The notes under the pieces: model-generated
Databases searched by the model: none
What the model saw: the letters and a program-made list of their open reading frames with translations, nothing else
What the model was told of the DNA's origin: nothing
Shown here: one piece after another, positions 9,378 to 18,368 of the stretch
How positions within the stretch are numbered: position 1 is the stretch's first letter
How the letters are laid out: the number at the start of each line of letters is the position of its first letter
NCBI GenBank assembly: GCA_038206765.1
Contig: JBBRAM010000003.1
Span: 62,001 to 126,000, forward strand
Source: UKL13-2 sp038206765
GTDB taxonomy: Bacteria > Pseudomonadota > Gammaproteobacteria > Burkholderiales > Usitatibacteraceae
Length of the DNA: 64,000 bases
Direction of reading: 5' to 3'
Made by a program: the position numbers and the translations under genes

Positions 9378-10274
9378 ATGCAACAGCGACCATTCGGTAA
9401 TACCGGCCTCAGCGCTTCCATTCTTGGCTTAGGCGCCGGCCAAATCGGCGACGCCAATCAACGCGAAGAAGATGTCAGCCTGTTGCTAAACGAGGCGCTT
9501 GATCTGGGCATGACGCTCATTGATACGGCTCGCGGGTATGGGCTTTCCGAGGAGCGTATCGGGCGGCATATTGCGCATCGCCGCAGTGAATACGTGCTTT
9601 CAACCAAGGTTGGCTACGGCGTCCCGGGGCATCAGGATTGGACCCCTGACTGTATCGTTGCCGGTGTTGACCAAGCGCTGCGCAATCTGAAAACGGATGT
9701 GTTGGATATTGTGCATCTGCATTCATGCCCGAAGGAAACGCTGGTGAACAACGGCGTAGTTGATGCGCTAATAAAAATGCGCGAGCAAGGCAAAATTCGA
9801 GTTGCCGCCTATTCTGGAGAAAACGATGAGCTAGCCTGGGCGATTACCGAGGGTGGCGGTTACAAGGGACTATTGGGCAGCGTGGAATGCTCCATCAATC
9901 CGTTCGATCAACAAAGCCTCGCAATCATGCTTCCGAGTGCCGGTGAGCAAGGTATGGGGGTAATTGCCAAGCGAGCCTTAGGCAATGCGCCGTGGCGGTT
10001 TGCGGAGCGGCCGCATGGCAACTATTGCGAAACTTATTGGCTGCGCAAACAAGAGATGGCGCTCGATATTGGTGACATGCAATGGGATGAGTTTTCGTTG
10101 CGCTTCAGCGCCTTCGCGCCTAACGTAAGTTCTGCGATTGTCGGCACGTCTTCGATTACCAATTTACGCCGTAATATAAAACTAATTGAGGCAGGTCCAT
10201 TGCCAGAAGCGCTATTCGAGGCCGCTCGAGGGCGATTTATGCATTTAGGCAGCCAATGGCCTGGCGAGATATGA
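9378..10274 (+). CDS. Aldo/keto reductase
   Basis: 298 residues from the ATG at 9378, preceded by AAAGAAG. A TTG at 9363 is possible but lies upstream of that ribosome site. NADPH-dependent oxidoreductase with a TIM-barrel fold. The catalytic tetrad is visible as D49 and Y54 (DTARGYG), K77 (STKVGYG) and H115 (VHLH). The C-terminal part has a GTSSITNLRRNIKLIE cofactor-phosphate loop typical of the family. The substrate cannot be told from sequence; relatives act on aldoses and other carbonyls. Divergent from glk-rpiR, which suggests a link to sugar metabolism. Confidence 0.9.
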   Translation: MQQRPFGNTGLSASILGLGAGQIGDANQREEDVSLLLNEALDLGMTLIDTARGYGLSEERIGRHIAHRRSEYVLSTKVGYGVPGHQDWTPDCIVAGVDQALRNLKTDVLDIVHLHSCPKETLVNNGVVDALIKMREQGKIRVAAYSGENDELAWAITEGGGYKGLLGSVECSINPFDQQSLAIMLPSAGEQGMGVIAKRALGNAPWRFAERPHGNYCETYWLRKQEMALDIGDMQWDEFSLRFSAFAPNVSSAIVGTSSITNLRRNIKLIEAGPLPEALFEAARGRFMHLGSQWPGEI

Positions 10275-10800
10275 TTGGCAGACATGCATGACGAGGACTA
10301 AAAACTGACTAATGCCGTGCCGTTCAAGCATTAAATTATTTGTAACCATTTAACCTATTTCCATTTTTCACCCGCGGTAAACGCAATCCGACTAATCCCG
10401 ATCCATTCAAATTTCTACCCACCCACGATTTTATGGTTCGTTGTTGGGCGGCGAGCCAGGGAGCCTGATTCAGTTCAACGGCACATTGCTGATTTGTGCT
10501 GGGGTGGCGGCGCTGTTTTTGTCGCCAATACCGGTGTATGCGAACAATTTAGTACAAGCTGTTAAACCGACCAACAGTACAATTCTAAGCGCAGCATTGG
10601 CCAGGTGTACGGTTGATGCATTGGACATCAGGGGAATTCTTGCCTCGTTGCGATTGGCGCTTAAACCTTTGCGAAATTGATTGTTCATTTTGAATGCGAT
10701 TGCCAATATAAAATTAGCTTGCAGCGTCCGAAGCGTGCTTCGGGGCATCCTGCCAACGACCTCGTCACGTTTCAACGATCATTTGTCACCGGCAAAAAGC
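10275..10800. other. Stretch without a supported gene
   Basis: Small ORFs exist on both strands, including one from a TTG at 10441 that reads like a signal peptide, but none has a good ribosome site or recognisable domain. The region probably holds the promoter of the propeller/GGDEF gene. The long ORF of that gene is open back to a TTG at 10681. Confidence 0.4.
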
Positions 10801-13800
10801 GTGCCCGCCCTCAACAGCAGAATCATTTGCAATCTCGCGTTTGCGCTTACAACCGCCCTCGCACTGCTGGTAAGCGCGCCAATCAAAGCACAACAACCGG
10901 CGCGGTCTGCCGACTCATCCGACCGCTCGATTGATTCCGCAATTGCCCCTGAGACAGCATCCATCACGCAGTATAAAATTGATGTTTGGCAGACCGAACA
11001 GGGTTTGCCACTCAACACCGTGCAGTCTTTGTACCAGACCAAGGCTGGTTATCTGTGGGTCGGTACCGGAGCGGGGCTTGCGCGATTCGATGGTATTCGT
11101 TTCGCCACCTTTGAATCTTCAGCCGTTCCCGAGTTGGTGGCGCGTGCCATTTTTGGCTTTATGGAAGATCGCGATGGCAACCTCTGGATCGGCCACGGCC
11201 GGGGTGCTGCAATCTTTCGCAATGGACGATTTGAGCCTGCGCCAGCCAATGAATTGATGGGCGGTCGGCGGGTCTGGGCTTTTGCCCAAGCGCCAGATGG
11301 TGCTGTATGGGGCGCCACTGAAAATGGATTGGTGCGATGGGGGGGGGAAGGGGAAGGTGAAGGGGAAGATAAGGGAAACGGAAACGGAAACGGAAAAGGC
11401 ACAGGCACAGGCACAGGCAAGGGTGACACCAAGATATACAAAGAAGCAGATGGCCTACCGACGATTCGGCTCCGCACACTCGCTTTTGATCGCGACGGAA
11501 CACTGTGGATTGGCACGACAGGCGGCGGCTTGGTTTCATTTAGAGAAGGAAAATTCAAGGTTTTGAATCCCGCGAATGGATTCCCTCATTTGGAAGTCAG
11601 GCACGTCCTTGCCGATCCGGCAGGCGACATTTGGGCAGCAACGGCCGGTGCTGGCCTTGTTCATGTCGAGAGTAGCAACGACACAAACAAGATCAACATT
11701 TACAACACCGCAGATGGATTGCCGACTAACCAGCTTACCTATCTTGCGCGCGACAAAGCAGGCTCGCTATGGATCGGCACTTGGGGTGGTGGCGTGAGCC
11801 GAATGAGCCAAGGGCGATTTTCATCCATTTCGTCGACCAGTGGCCTTACTGGTGATCAGATATGGTCGATGCAAACTGACCGAGAGGGCAGCATATGGGT
11901 TGGCACGTGGAACGGCGGCTTGAACCGGCTGAGCAACCGTGCCTTCGGTGTTTTCGGTAAACCGGAAGGACTATCGAGCGACAACGTGCGATCCGTTATT
12001 CATGCCCGCGACGGCGCGACTTGGGTGTCTACGTCGGGCGGTGGTATCAACCGGATTGATGCAGGTCGCATTACGACGATTGCCAAAGCGAATGGGCTTG
12101 CAACCGATGAATCGTCGAGCCTTTTTGAGGATCGTGATGGCGCCATCTGGGTTGGTTCCTACACTGAGGGCATTGCGCGAGTAAGGCGCGAAAATAACAA
12201 GGACAAGATTGAAAAATTCAGTGTCGCCCAAGGGCTCCCCAACGTCGATGTGCGTGTGGTGTACCAAGATCGCGGCGGCACCGTTTGGGTTGGCACACAA
12301 GCCGGATTGGCGCGTTTTGATCATCGACGCAAGCTCTTTGCGACGGTGCGCGAACCCGGGGCACCGCTTGAGGGTGTGGTCGCCATTCATGAGGATAAAC
12401 ACGGCGTGATTTGGTTTGGTACCGCGGGACAAGGCCTTGTGCGCTATCGCAATGGCGTTTTTGACACCCTCACGCGCAGAGACGGGTTAGTTTCAAACTG
12501 GATACTATCTTTCTATGAAGGCGCCGCCGGCTCACTCTGGATCGGCTCAAACGGCGAGGGGATGAATCGCATCAAGGACGGGCGCATCAGCGCCATTAGA
12601 CTTGCCGACGGGCTCTGGGATGGACTGGTGCAAGTCATCATCGAAGACCGATTAGGCTACTTGTGGATGACCTGTAATCGCGGCTTCTACCGCGTCGCAC
12701 TGGGTCAACTTAATGCTTTCGCCGAGGGCCGCATTGCCAAGGTAATATCAACAGGGTTTGGTCCCGGCGATTCGCTACGCAGCACGACTTTTGCCGGCGG
12801 GCTACAGCCTGCGGGCAATATTGATGCGAAAGGCCATATCTGGCTGCCTTCGCTCAAGGGGATGGTGATCGTCGATCCCCAGCGCCTGCCCGGCACCGAC
12901 GAGCCGCCACCCGTTTGGGTTGAAGAAGTATCGGTGAACGGCGTAAGCGAGACGAGAGCGATGCCCGACGCGGACGTCATTCTGCCGCCGGGCTCCGTGC
13001 CAATTTCGATACGCTTTGCCAGCGGAACGTTGCTGAATGCCGAGCGAGTGAGATTTCGTTACCAAATGGAGGGCATCACTCCAAACTGGATAGACGCGGG
13101 TAAAAGCCACGAGGCGGTCTTCCCAACGCTACCCAACGGTAGCTACCGCTTTCGCGTTGCGGCATCTATTGATGGCAAGCGTTGGCAAGAGGCTACCGCC
13201 GCTTTACCGATTATCGTTAAGCCTTACTTCTACCAAACCCTGTGGTTTATGGCGCTGGCGGCGATATTATCGCTCGCGATGGTCATTGCTCTGTTTCGAT
13301 TCCGAACGCATCAACTGCGCAATCGGCACACCGAGATGGAGCGCCTAGTGGCCGAGAAAACCGAAGCGCTCAAGTTGGCAAACGAACATCTTTTGCGTTT
13401 GTCTTTTGCTGATGCACTGACGGGGCTCGCCAACCGCCGCCGACTCGATGAAATCTTAGACACCGAGTGGCGACGTGCATTGCGCTTGCAAACGCCGCTT
13501 GCTGCGCTGCTAATCGATATCGATGTGTTTAAGGCTTACAACGATACGCTGGGTCACCCCGAAGGCGATAAATGTCTGGTTGCCGTCGCTGACGTGATTC
13601 GACAGGTGACCAGTCGCGCCGGCGACTTTGCCGCACGATACGGCGGCGAGGAATTCATCATCTTGATTCCCGGATTGGATCGCGCCTCTGCGCTGGCCTA
13701 TGCCGAAATGTTGCGACAGGCATGCGAGGCAAGGGCAGTCCCGCATCCTTCGTCACCGGTGGCGCCGGTGGTCACGATCAGCGTCGGCGTCGCCGCCAGC

Positions 13801-13896
13801 ATTCCATCAGAGCAAACCGCGCTAGCAACACTTATTGCCGAAGCCGATGCGGCGCTCTATCGGGCGAAACATGAGGGGCGCAATCGCGTTTGTTAA
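10801..13896 (+). CDS. Periplasmic beta-propeller sensor diguanylate cyclase (two-component propeller, Y_Y_Y, GGDEF)
   Basis: The frame is open from 10681, but the GTG at 10801 gives a normal signal peptide (VPALNSRIICNLAFALTTAL... cleaved after KAQ). About a dozen propeller units follow (DGxLWIGTxxGL), then a Y_Y_Y domain (RFRYQMEGITPNWIDAG), a membrane segment at about residues 812-835, a short coiled coil and a GGDEF domain. The active site is GGEEF at 948-952. An RxxD inhibitory site (RAGD) lies five residues before it, so c-di-GMP synthesis with product feedback is expected. The periplasmic propellers probably sense a ligand such as a glycan. A low-complexity Gly/Glu/Asn/Thr insertion interrupts one blade (11339-11430). 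Convergent with zwf. Confidence 0.9.
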   Translation: MPALNSRIICNLAFALTTALALLVSAPIKAQQPARSADSSDRSIDSAIAPETASITQYKIDVWQTEQGLPLNTVQSLYQTKAGYLWVGTGAGLARFDGIRFATFESSAVPELVARAIFGFMEDRDGNLWIGHGRGAAIFRNGRFEPAPANELMGGRRVWAFAQAPDGAVWGATENGLVRWGGEGEGEGEDKGNGNGNGKGTGTGTGKGDTKIYKEADGLPTIRLRTLAFDRDGTLWIGTTGGGLVSFREGKFKVLNPANGFPHLEVRHVLADPAGDIWAATAGAGLVHVESSNDTNKINIYNTADGLPTNQLTYLARDKAGSLWIGTWGGGVSRMSQGRFSSISSTSGLTGDQIWSMQTDREGSIWVGTWNGGLNRLSNRAFGVFGKPEGLSSDNVRSVIHARDGATWVSTSGGGINRIDAGRITTIAKANGLATDESSSLFEDRDGAIWVGSYTEGIARVRRENNKDKIEKFSVAQGLPNVDVRVVYQDRGGTVWVGTQAGLARFDHRRKLFATVREPGAPLEGVVAIHEDKHGVIWFGTAGQGLVRYRNGVFDTLTRRDGLVSNWILSFYEGAAGSLWIGSNGEGMNRIKDGRISAIRLADGLWDGLVQVIIEDRLGYLWMTCNRGFYRVALGQLNAFAEGRIAKVISTGFGPGDSLRSTTFAGGLQPAGNIDAKGHIWLPSLKGMVIVDPQRLPGTDEPPPVWVEEVSVNGVSETRAMPDADVILPPGSVPISIRFASGTLLNAERVRFRYQMEGITPNWIDAGKSHEAVFPTLPNGSYRFRVAASIDGKRWQEATAALPIIVKPYFYQTLWFMALAAILSLAMVIALFRFRTHQLRNRHTEMERLVAEKTEALKLANEHLLRLSFADALTGLANRRRLDEILDTEWRRALRLQTPLAALLIDIDVFKAYNDTLGHPEGDKCLVAVADVIRQVTSRAGDFAARYGGEEFIILIPGLDRASALAYAEMLRQACEARAVPHPSSPVAPVVTISVGVAASIPSEQTALATLIAEADAALYRAKHEGRNRVC
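11339..11430 (+). repeat. In-frame hexanucleotide repeats inside the propeller gene
   Basis: Adjacent runs of short units: GGGGAA/GGTGAA-type, then GGAAAC about three times, then GGCACA about three times. They encode alternating Gly-Glu, Gly-Asn and Gly-Thr pairs between two normal propeller motifs. Unit length is a multiple of three, so copy-number change would keep the reading frame. Confidence 0.8.
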
Positions 13897-13975
13897 ACGT
13901 TTAAGGAATTACGGGGTTTCGATGTTGAAAGGCAGCGGCGAGATAGGTGTTATGACCCCCGCGCTTGCAGACTCG

Positions 13976-15478
13976 TCACTCATGCCAAGAATGCCCATGC
14001 CGCTCGGTAAGCGCAATCGCTGCTGTTGGTCCCCAGCTCCCGGCGCTATAAGGCTTTGATTGGTAACCCGTTGTCCGCCAGCCGTCGATGATGCCATCGA
14101 TCCATTTCCAAGAGGCTTCCACTTCATCGCGCCGCACAAACAGCGCGGAATTACCGCGCAGCACATCGAGCAGCATGCGTTCATAGGCAATGCGGCGGCG
14201 GGATTTGCCGAAGGCTTCGCCAACGGACAGATTAAGGCCGACTTCGCCTAAGCGGGTTTCGTTTACGCCCGGTTTTTTATGCATCAGCGTCAGCGTGATG
14301 ATCTCGTCGGGTTGCAATTTGATGAGCAGCGTATTCGGCTGCAAGGTCGCGCCAATATCGGCAAAAATATTGTGTGGCGCAGGTTTAAACTGAATTACGA
14401 TTTCGCTCATGCGCTCTTGCATCCGCTTGCCGGTGCGAAGGTAAAACGGCACCCCCGCCCAACGCCAGTTATCAATCTCCGCCTTGATAGCGATGAAGGT
14501 TTCGCAGTCACTCTCAAGCCCACCGGTTTTATTTGCACCGGTTTCGTCGTGATAGCCGACGACAGCTTTGCCGCCACTAAAGCCCGCCGCATATTGGCCG
14601 CGCACGGTGTTCACATTTACATCGGTGCCTGTGATCGGCTTGAGCGACCACAATACTTTGACTTTTTCATTGCGCACGGCGGATGGCGTGAAGCTTGCTG
14701 GTGGTTCCATCGCGACCAAGCAAAGCAATTGCAGCAAATGGCTTTGCACCATGTCGCGTAGTGCGCCGGTGCTATCGTAAAACGGCCAACGGCCATCCAC
14801 ACCGACCGTTTCAGCAACCGTGATCTGCACCTGCTCAATCGCGTTGGCGTTCCACAGCGGTTCAAAGATTGAGTTGGCAAAACGCAGCGCCATTAAATTT
14901 TGTACGGATTCTTTGCCCAAATAATGATCAATCCGAAATACTTGGTTTTCATCGAACGCGGTAGCGATCGCTTCGTTAGTGATGCGCGCTGTTTCGGTAT
15001 TTGTGCCGATCGGTTTTTCAACCACAATGCGGCTGGCTTTATTGACGATGCCCAAATCCCGGAGCCCTAAGCAGATTGAGCCAAACAATTGTGGACCTGT
15101 GGAGAGATAAAAAATAGTGCCGCGCTCATCGGGCACATTGGTGGTGTTGACTGCTAACGCTGCACGTAAGGGCTCCATACCGCCCGGGGCTTTGATGTCA
15201 ATTGTCACATATGAGATACGTTTGGCGAAGCCTGCGAACGCCGCATCGTTATACAGCTCTTTATTGGCCGAGGTTTGAATGGATTCCTTCACCTTAGCCA
15301 AAAATTCCGCCGCAGAAAGTTGCGAGGTTGCGGCGCCGATCAATTGAAATTCGGTTGGCAATAAGCCATCACAATCCAACGCGTAGAGGGAAGGCCAGAG
15401 CATTCGTTTCGCGAGATCGCCGGTTGCACCAAAGAGCACAAAGGCGCGGCATTGATTGAGGTTGGATTCAATATTCAT
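13976..15478 (-). CDS. zwf: Glucose-6-phosphate 1-dehydrogenase
   Basis: 500 residues, normal length. Oxidises glucose-6-phosphate to 6-phosphogluconolactone, feeding the Entner-Doudoroff and pentose phosphate routes. The nucleotide-binding GATGDLAKR is at 17-25, EKPIG at 154-158 and the substrate/catalytic motif RIDHYLGKE at 182-190, with the active histidine H185. Third gene of an edd-eda-zwf set; 61 bp separate it from eda. No 6-phosphogluconolactonase gene is present in the window. It converges with the GGDEF gene, with 79 bp between stops. Confidence 0.97.
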   Translation of the reverse strand: MNIESNLNQCRAFVLFGATGDLAKRMLWPSLYALDCDGLLPTEFQLIGAATSQLSAAEFLAKVKESIQTSANKELYNDAAFAGFAKRISYVTIDIKAPGGMEPLRAALAVNTTNVPDERGTIFYLSTGPQLFGSICLGLRDLGIVNKASRIVVEKPIGTNTETARITNEAIATAFDENQVFRIDHYLGKESVQNLMALRFANSIFEPLWNANAIEQVQITVAETVGVDGRWPFYDSTGALRDMVQSHLLQLLCLVAMEPPASFTPSAVRNEKVKVLWSLKPITGTDVNVNTVRGQYAAGFSGGKAVVGYHDETGANKTGGLESDCETFIAIKAEIDNWRWAGVPFYLRTGKRMQERMSEIVIQFKPAPHNIFADIGATLQPNTLLIKLQPDEIITLTLMHKKPGVNETRLGEVGLNLSVGEAFGKSRRRIAYERMLLDVLRGNSALFVRRDEVEASWKWIDGIIDGWRTTGYQSKPYSAGSWGPTAAIALTERHGHSWHE

Positions 15479-15539
15479 AGAATTTTTTAACGTAAAGAAA
15501 TGAACGAACGAAGCTAGCGATGGGAATAGAGAAACAAGT

Positions 15540-16178
15540 CTACGATTTTTTACGAAGCATTGCGGCCAGCTTGGCGCGGCGCTCGATTTCCGCCCAATCT
15601 TTCTTGGCTACTGCTGCCGCAGGGGCAAGCCATGAGCCGCCAACACAGGCAACGTTTGGTAGCGCCAAATAGGACGGTGCAGATTCCGCATCAATGCCGC
15701 CAGTCGGGCAAAACAGCACCTGCGGGAATGGCCCGCCGATGGCTTTAAGCATGTCGATGCCACCGGCCTGCTTGGCCGGGAAAAGTTTCATCGCGGTGAA
15801 GCCTGCGGCGAGCGCGGACATCACATCTGATGGTGTCATCACGCCGGGTAGGAAGGGGAAATCATTTGCCTGGGCGCTGGCTTTTGCCAACAGCGCAGGC
15901 GTAGCACCGGGGCTCACACCAAAGAAGGCGCCCGCTGCACTCGCGGCGTCATAATCGGCGACATTCGAGATCGTTCCGACACCGACAATTGCCTCCGGTA
16001 TGGCGGCGCGGATTGCCCGGACGCAATCGAGCGCGGCGGGTGTGCGCATGGTGACTTCCAGCACGCGGATGCCACCGGCAACAAGCGCGCGGGCGAGTGG
16101 CGCGGCATCGTCAACATGCTCCAAGACGATGACCGGCATGACAGGGCTCGCCTGCAATATTTCCCGGATGGTTTTCAT
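15540..16178 (-). CDS. eda: 2-keto-3-deoxy-6-phosphogluconate (KDPG) aldolase
   Basis: 212 residues, class I aldolase with a TIM-barrel fold. Cleaves KDPG to pyruvate and glyceraldehyde-3-phosphate. E41 (LEVTMRT) is the general acid/base and K131 (MKLFPAK) the Schiff-base lysine. PGVMTP is at 111-116 and FCPTGGI at 156-162. Its ATG overlaps the edd stop by 4 bp (ATGA), so translation is coupled to edd. Confidence 0.97.
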   Translation of the reverse strand: MKTIREILQASPVMPVIVLEHVDDAAPLARALVAGGIRVLEVTMRTPAALDCVRAIRAAIPEAIVGVGTISNVADYDAASAAGAFFGVSPGATPALLAKASAQANDFPFLPGVMTPSDVMSALAAGFTAMKLFPAKQAGGIDMLKAIGGPFPQVLFCPTGGIDAESAPSYLALPNVACVGGSWLAPAAAVAKKDWAEIERRAKLAAMLRKKS

Positions 16179-18064
16179 GAAGTTACTTCCTCTGTTGTTT
16201 GTATACGAGAAGCAGAATCATCGGCCACACCAAAAATGGCCGCGCCTTCTTCCGCCGTTAAAGCATTGCCGCGTGCGGAGACAAAAAGCTCGCGCCCCAT
16301 GCCAGATTGATTCGCCGAAAGATCCGTGGTTGCGGCGACACGGCTTGCCCAAACAGCGGCTGATACTTGCGCCTCCAACACGCCATTTTCAGCATCCAGC
16401 AAAATCATATCGCCGGTGCGAACACGGCCTATGGCGCCGCCCAGCAAGCATTCTGGCGAAACGTGAATCGCGGCTGGGACTTTACCCGAGGCACCTGACA
16501 TCCGGCCATCGGTGACCAGTGCCACCTTGAAACCCTTGTCCTGTAGCGAGGATAGCGCGGGTGTTAACTTGTGCAGCTCCGGCATCCCGTTTGCACGAGG
16601 CCCTTGAAACAACACGATGGCGACAAAGTCACGCTCCAATTCGCCGCGCTTGAAAGCGGCCAGCACATCGTCTTGATCGTAGAACACAATCGCAGGCGCT
16701 TCAACAATCCGGTTGGCTGCTTTGACGGCCGAGACCTTAATCACTGAGCGCCCCAGATTGCCGCGCAAGACTTTCAATCCGCCATCGGCGCTAAACGGGT
16801 TGGTAGCGGGGCGCAACACCGTTTCATCATGGCTATGTTGCGGTGATGCCTGCCACGCCAGTGTATGGTCTTGCAACGTGGGCTCGTTGCTATAGTGCAT
16901 CAAACCATGGCCGGCCACTGTGCGCACATCTGCATGCAATAAGCCTGCGTTGATGAGTTCACGTATCGTAAAACCTGCGCCGCCAGCCGCGTGGAAATGA
17001 TTAACATCCGCGCTGCCATTCGGATAAATTCTGGCAAGCAATGGTACGACAGATGAGAGCAAATCAAAATCATCCCAATCCACCAAGATGCCCGCCGCAC
17101 GGGCGATCGCAATGATGTGAATGGTGTGGTTAGTCGAGCCGCCCGTCGCCAACAAGCCGACGATGCCATTCACAATCGCCCGCTCATCGATAACGTCTGC
17201 GAGTGGTGTGTATTCGCGGCCAAGATGTGAAATTTCAGCGGCGCGTTTGGCCGCGGCACTGGTGAGCACATCCCGTAGCGGGGTGTTTGGTGTGACGAAC
17301 GCCGAGCCCGGCAAATGTAAGCCCATCACCTCCATCAAAAACTGATTACTGTTCGCAGTGCCGTAGAAGGTGCAGGTCCCTGCGCCATGATAGGCGCGGC
17401 TTTCAGCCTCTAGCAGCGCAGCGCGATCCAATTTGCCCTCGGCAAACTGCTGGCGAATTTTGGCTTTTTCATCATTCGATAAGCCAGTCGTCATCGGCCC
17501 GGCGGGCACAAAAATTGTCGGTAAATGGCCGAACTGCAATGCGCCGATCAGCATCCCGGGTACGATCTTGTCGCAAACTCCCAAACACAGCACAGCGTCA
17601 AACACGCCGTGCGAAAGGGCGATGGCAGTCGACATGGCAATCACGTCGCGCGAGAAAAGCGACAACTCCATCCCCGGCTGGCCCTGAGTTACGCCATCGC
17701 ACATTGCCGGCACGCCGCCGGCGAATTGCGCGACCGCGCCTGCTTCCCGCGCCGCCTTTTTGATGATCTCCGGGAAGCGCGCCAACGGCTGATGTGCTGA
17801 AAGCATATCGTTGTACGCTGAAACGATGCCGATATTGGGCTGGCGAATTTCACGCAGAATCAATTTATCGTTGGGCGCTTCGGCAGCAAAGGCGTGGGCC
17901 AAGTTCGTGCAGGACACGCGGCCCCGCGACGCACCGGTCGTGCGTGCTTTGGCAACGCGTTGCATATAGACGGTGCGGGTTGCCAAGCTACGCGCCACAA
18001 TCCGTGCGGTGACGGCGGCGACGGTGGGGTGAATCGATGTGGGGATTAATTTTGTTGCAGCCAT
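16175..18064 (-). CDS. edd: 6-phosphogluconate dehydratase
   Basis: 629 residues from the ATG at 18064. An AAGGAGAT ribosome site precedes that ATG. The open frame continues to 18106, but that extension lies upstream of the ribosome site. Member of the IlvD/Edd [Fe-S] dehydratase family; converts 6-phosphogluconate to KDPG. Fe-S ligand motifs are visible as MCDGVTQGQPG and GVCDKIVPGM, with a C-terminal TDGRMSGASGK segment. First gene of the edd-eda-zwf operon. A HexR-type operator overlaps its probable -10 box. Confidence 0.97.
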   Translation of the reverse strand: MAATKLIPTSIHPTVAAVTARIVARSLATRTVYMQRVAKARTTGASRGRVSCTNLAHAFAAEAPNDKLILREIRQPNIGIVSAYNDMLSAHQPLARFPEIIKKAAREAGAVAQFAGGVPAMCDGVTQGQPGMELSLFSRDVIAMSTAIALSHGVFDAVLCLGVCDKIVPGMLIGALQFGHLPTIFVPAGPMTTGLSNDEKAKIRQQFAEGKLDRAALLEAESRAYHGAGTCTFYGTANSNQFLMEVMGLHLPGSAFVTPNTPLRDVLTSAAAKRAAEISHLGREYTPLADVIDERAIVNGIVGLLATGGSTNHTIHIIAIARAAGILVDWDDFDLLSSVVPLLARIYPNGSADVNHFHAAGGAGFTIRELINAGLLHADVRTVAGHGLMHYSNEPTLQDHTLAWQASPQHSHDETVLRPATNPFSADGGLKVLRGNLGRSVIKVSAVKAANRIVEAPAIVFYDQDDVLAAFKRGELERDFVAIVLFQGPRANGMPELHKLTPALSSLQDKGFKVALVTDGRMSGASGKVPAAIHVSPECLLGGAIGRVRTGDMILLDAENGVLEAQVSAAVWASRVAATTDLSANQSGMGRELFVSARGNALTAEEGAAIFGVADDSASRIQTTEEVTS

Positions 18065-18142
18065 GGGTATCTCCTTGCGCGACGTGTGTGCTGCAGAGCC
18101 GCGCATTTACAAATTTAGCGTTTTTTACATTTTCGAAGATTG

Positions 18143-18171
18143 ATTGTAGGTTTTCTACATAAATAAATCAA
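18143..18171 (-). promoter_or_regulatory. edd promoter with overlapping HexR-like operator
   Basis: On the minus strand TTGATT (18166-18171), a 17-base spacer and TACAAT (18143-18148) make a good sigma70 promoter for edd. TGTAG-N5-CTACA at 18145-18159 overlaps the -10 box. This matches the palindromes known for HexR-type RpiR regulators, whose effector is KDPG. The gene for an RpiR protein starts 210 bp away on the other strand. Confidence 0.7.
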
Positions 18172-18368
18172 CTGACATCGGTAAACTATGTCGGGAGGTC
18201 CTACTCCGCTGCTACTCCACTCAGTTGCACTGCGGTTGAGACAAAGAAATGATGGCGAAGAACTACTTGCGCCGTGGATAGCTTGTTGATAATCTACATA
18301 AATTACTTAAATGGCCTGAGTGTGCGTCGCAAATACGCCTCAGGATTGGTTCCTATTGTGACGCCGCG

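Noticed and set aside
10441..10680. ORF with a signal-like N-terminus before the propeller gene
   Set aside because: TTG start without ribosome site and no recognisable mature domain; an overlapping minus-strand ORF is equally long.
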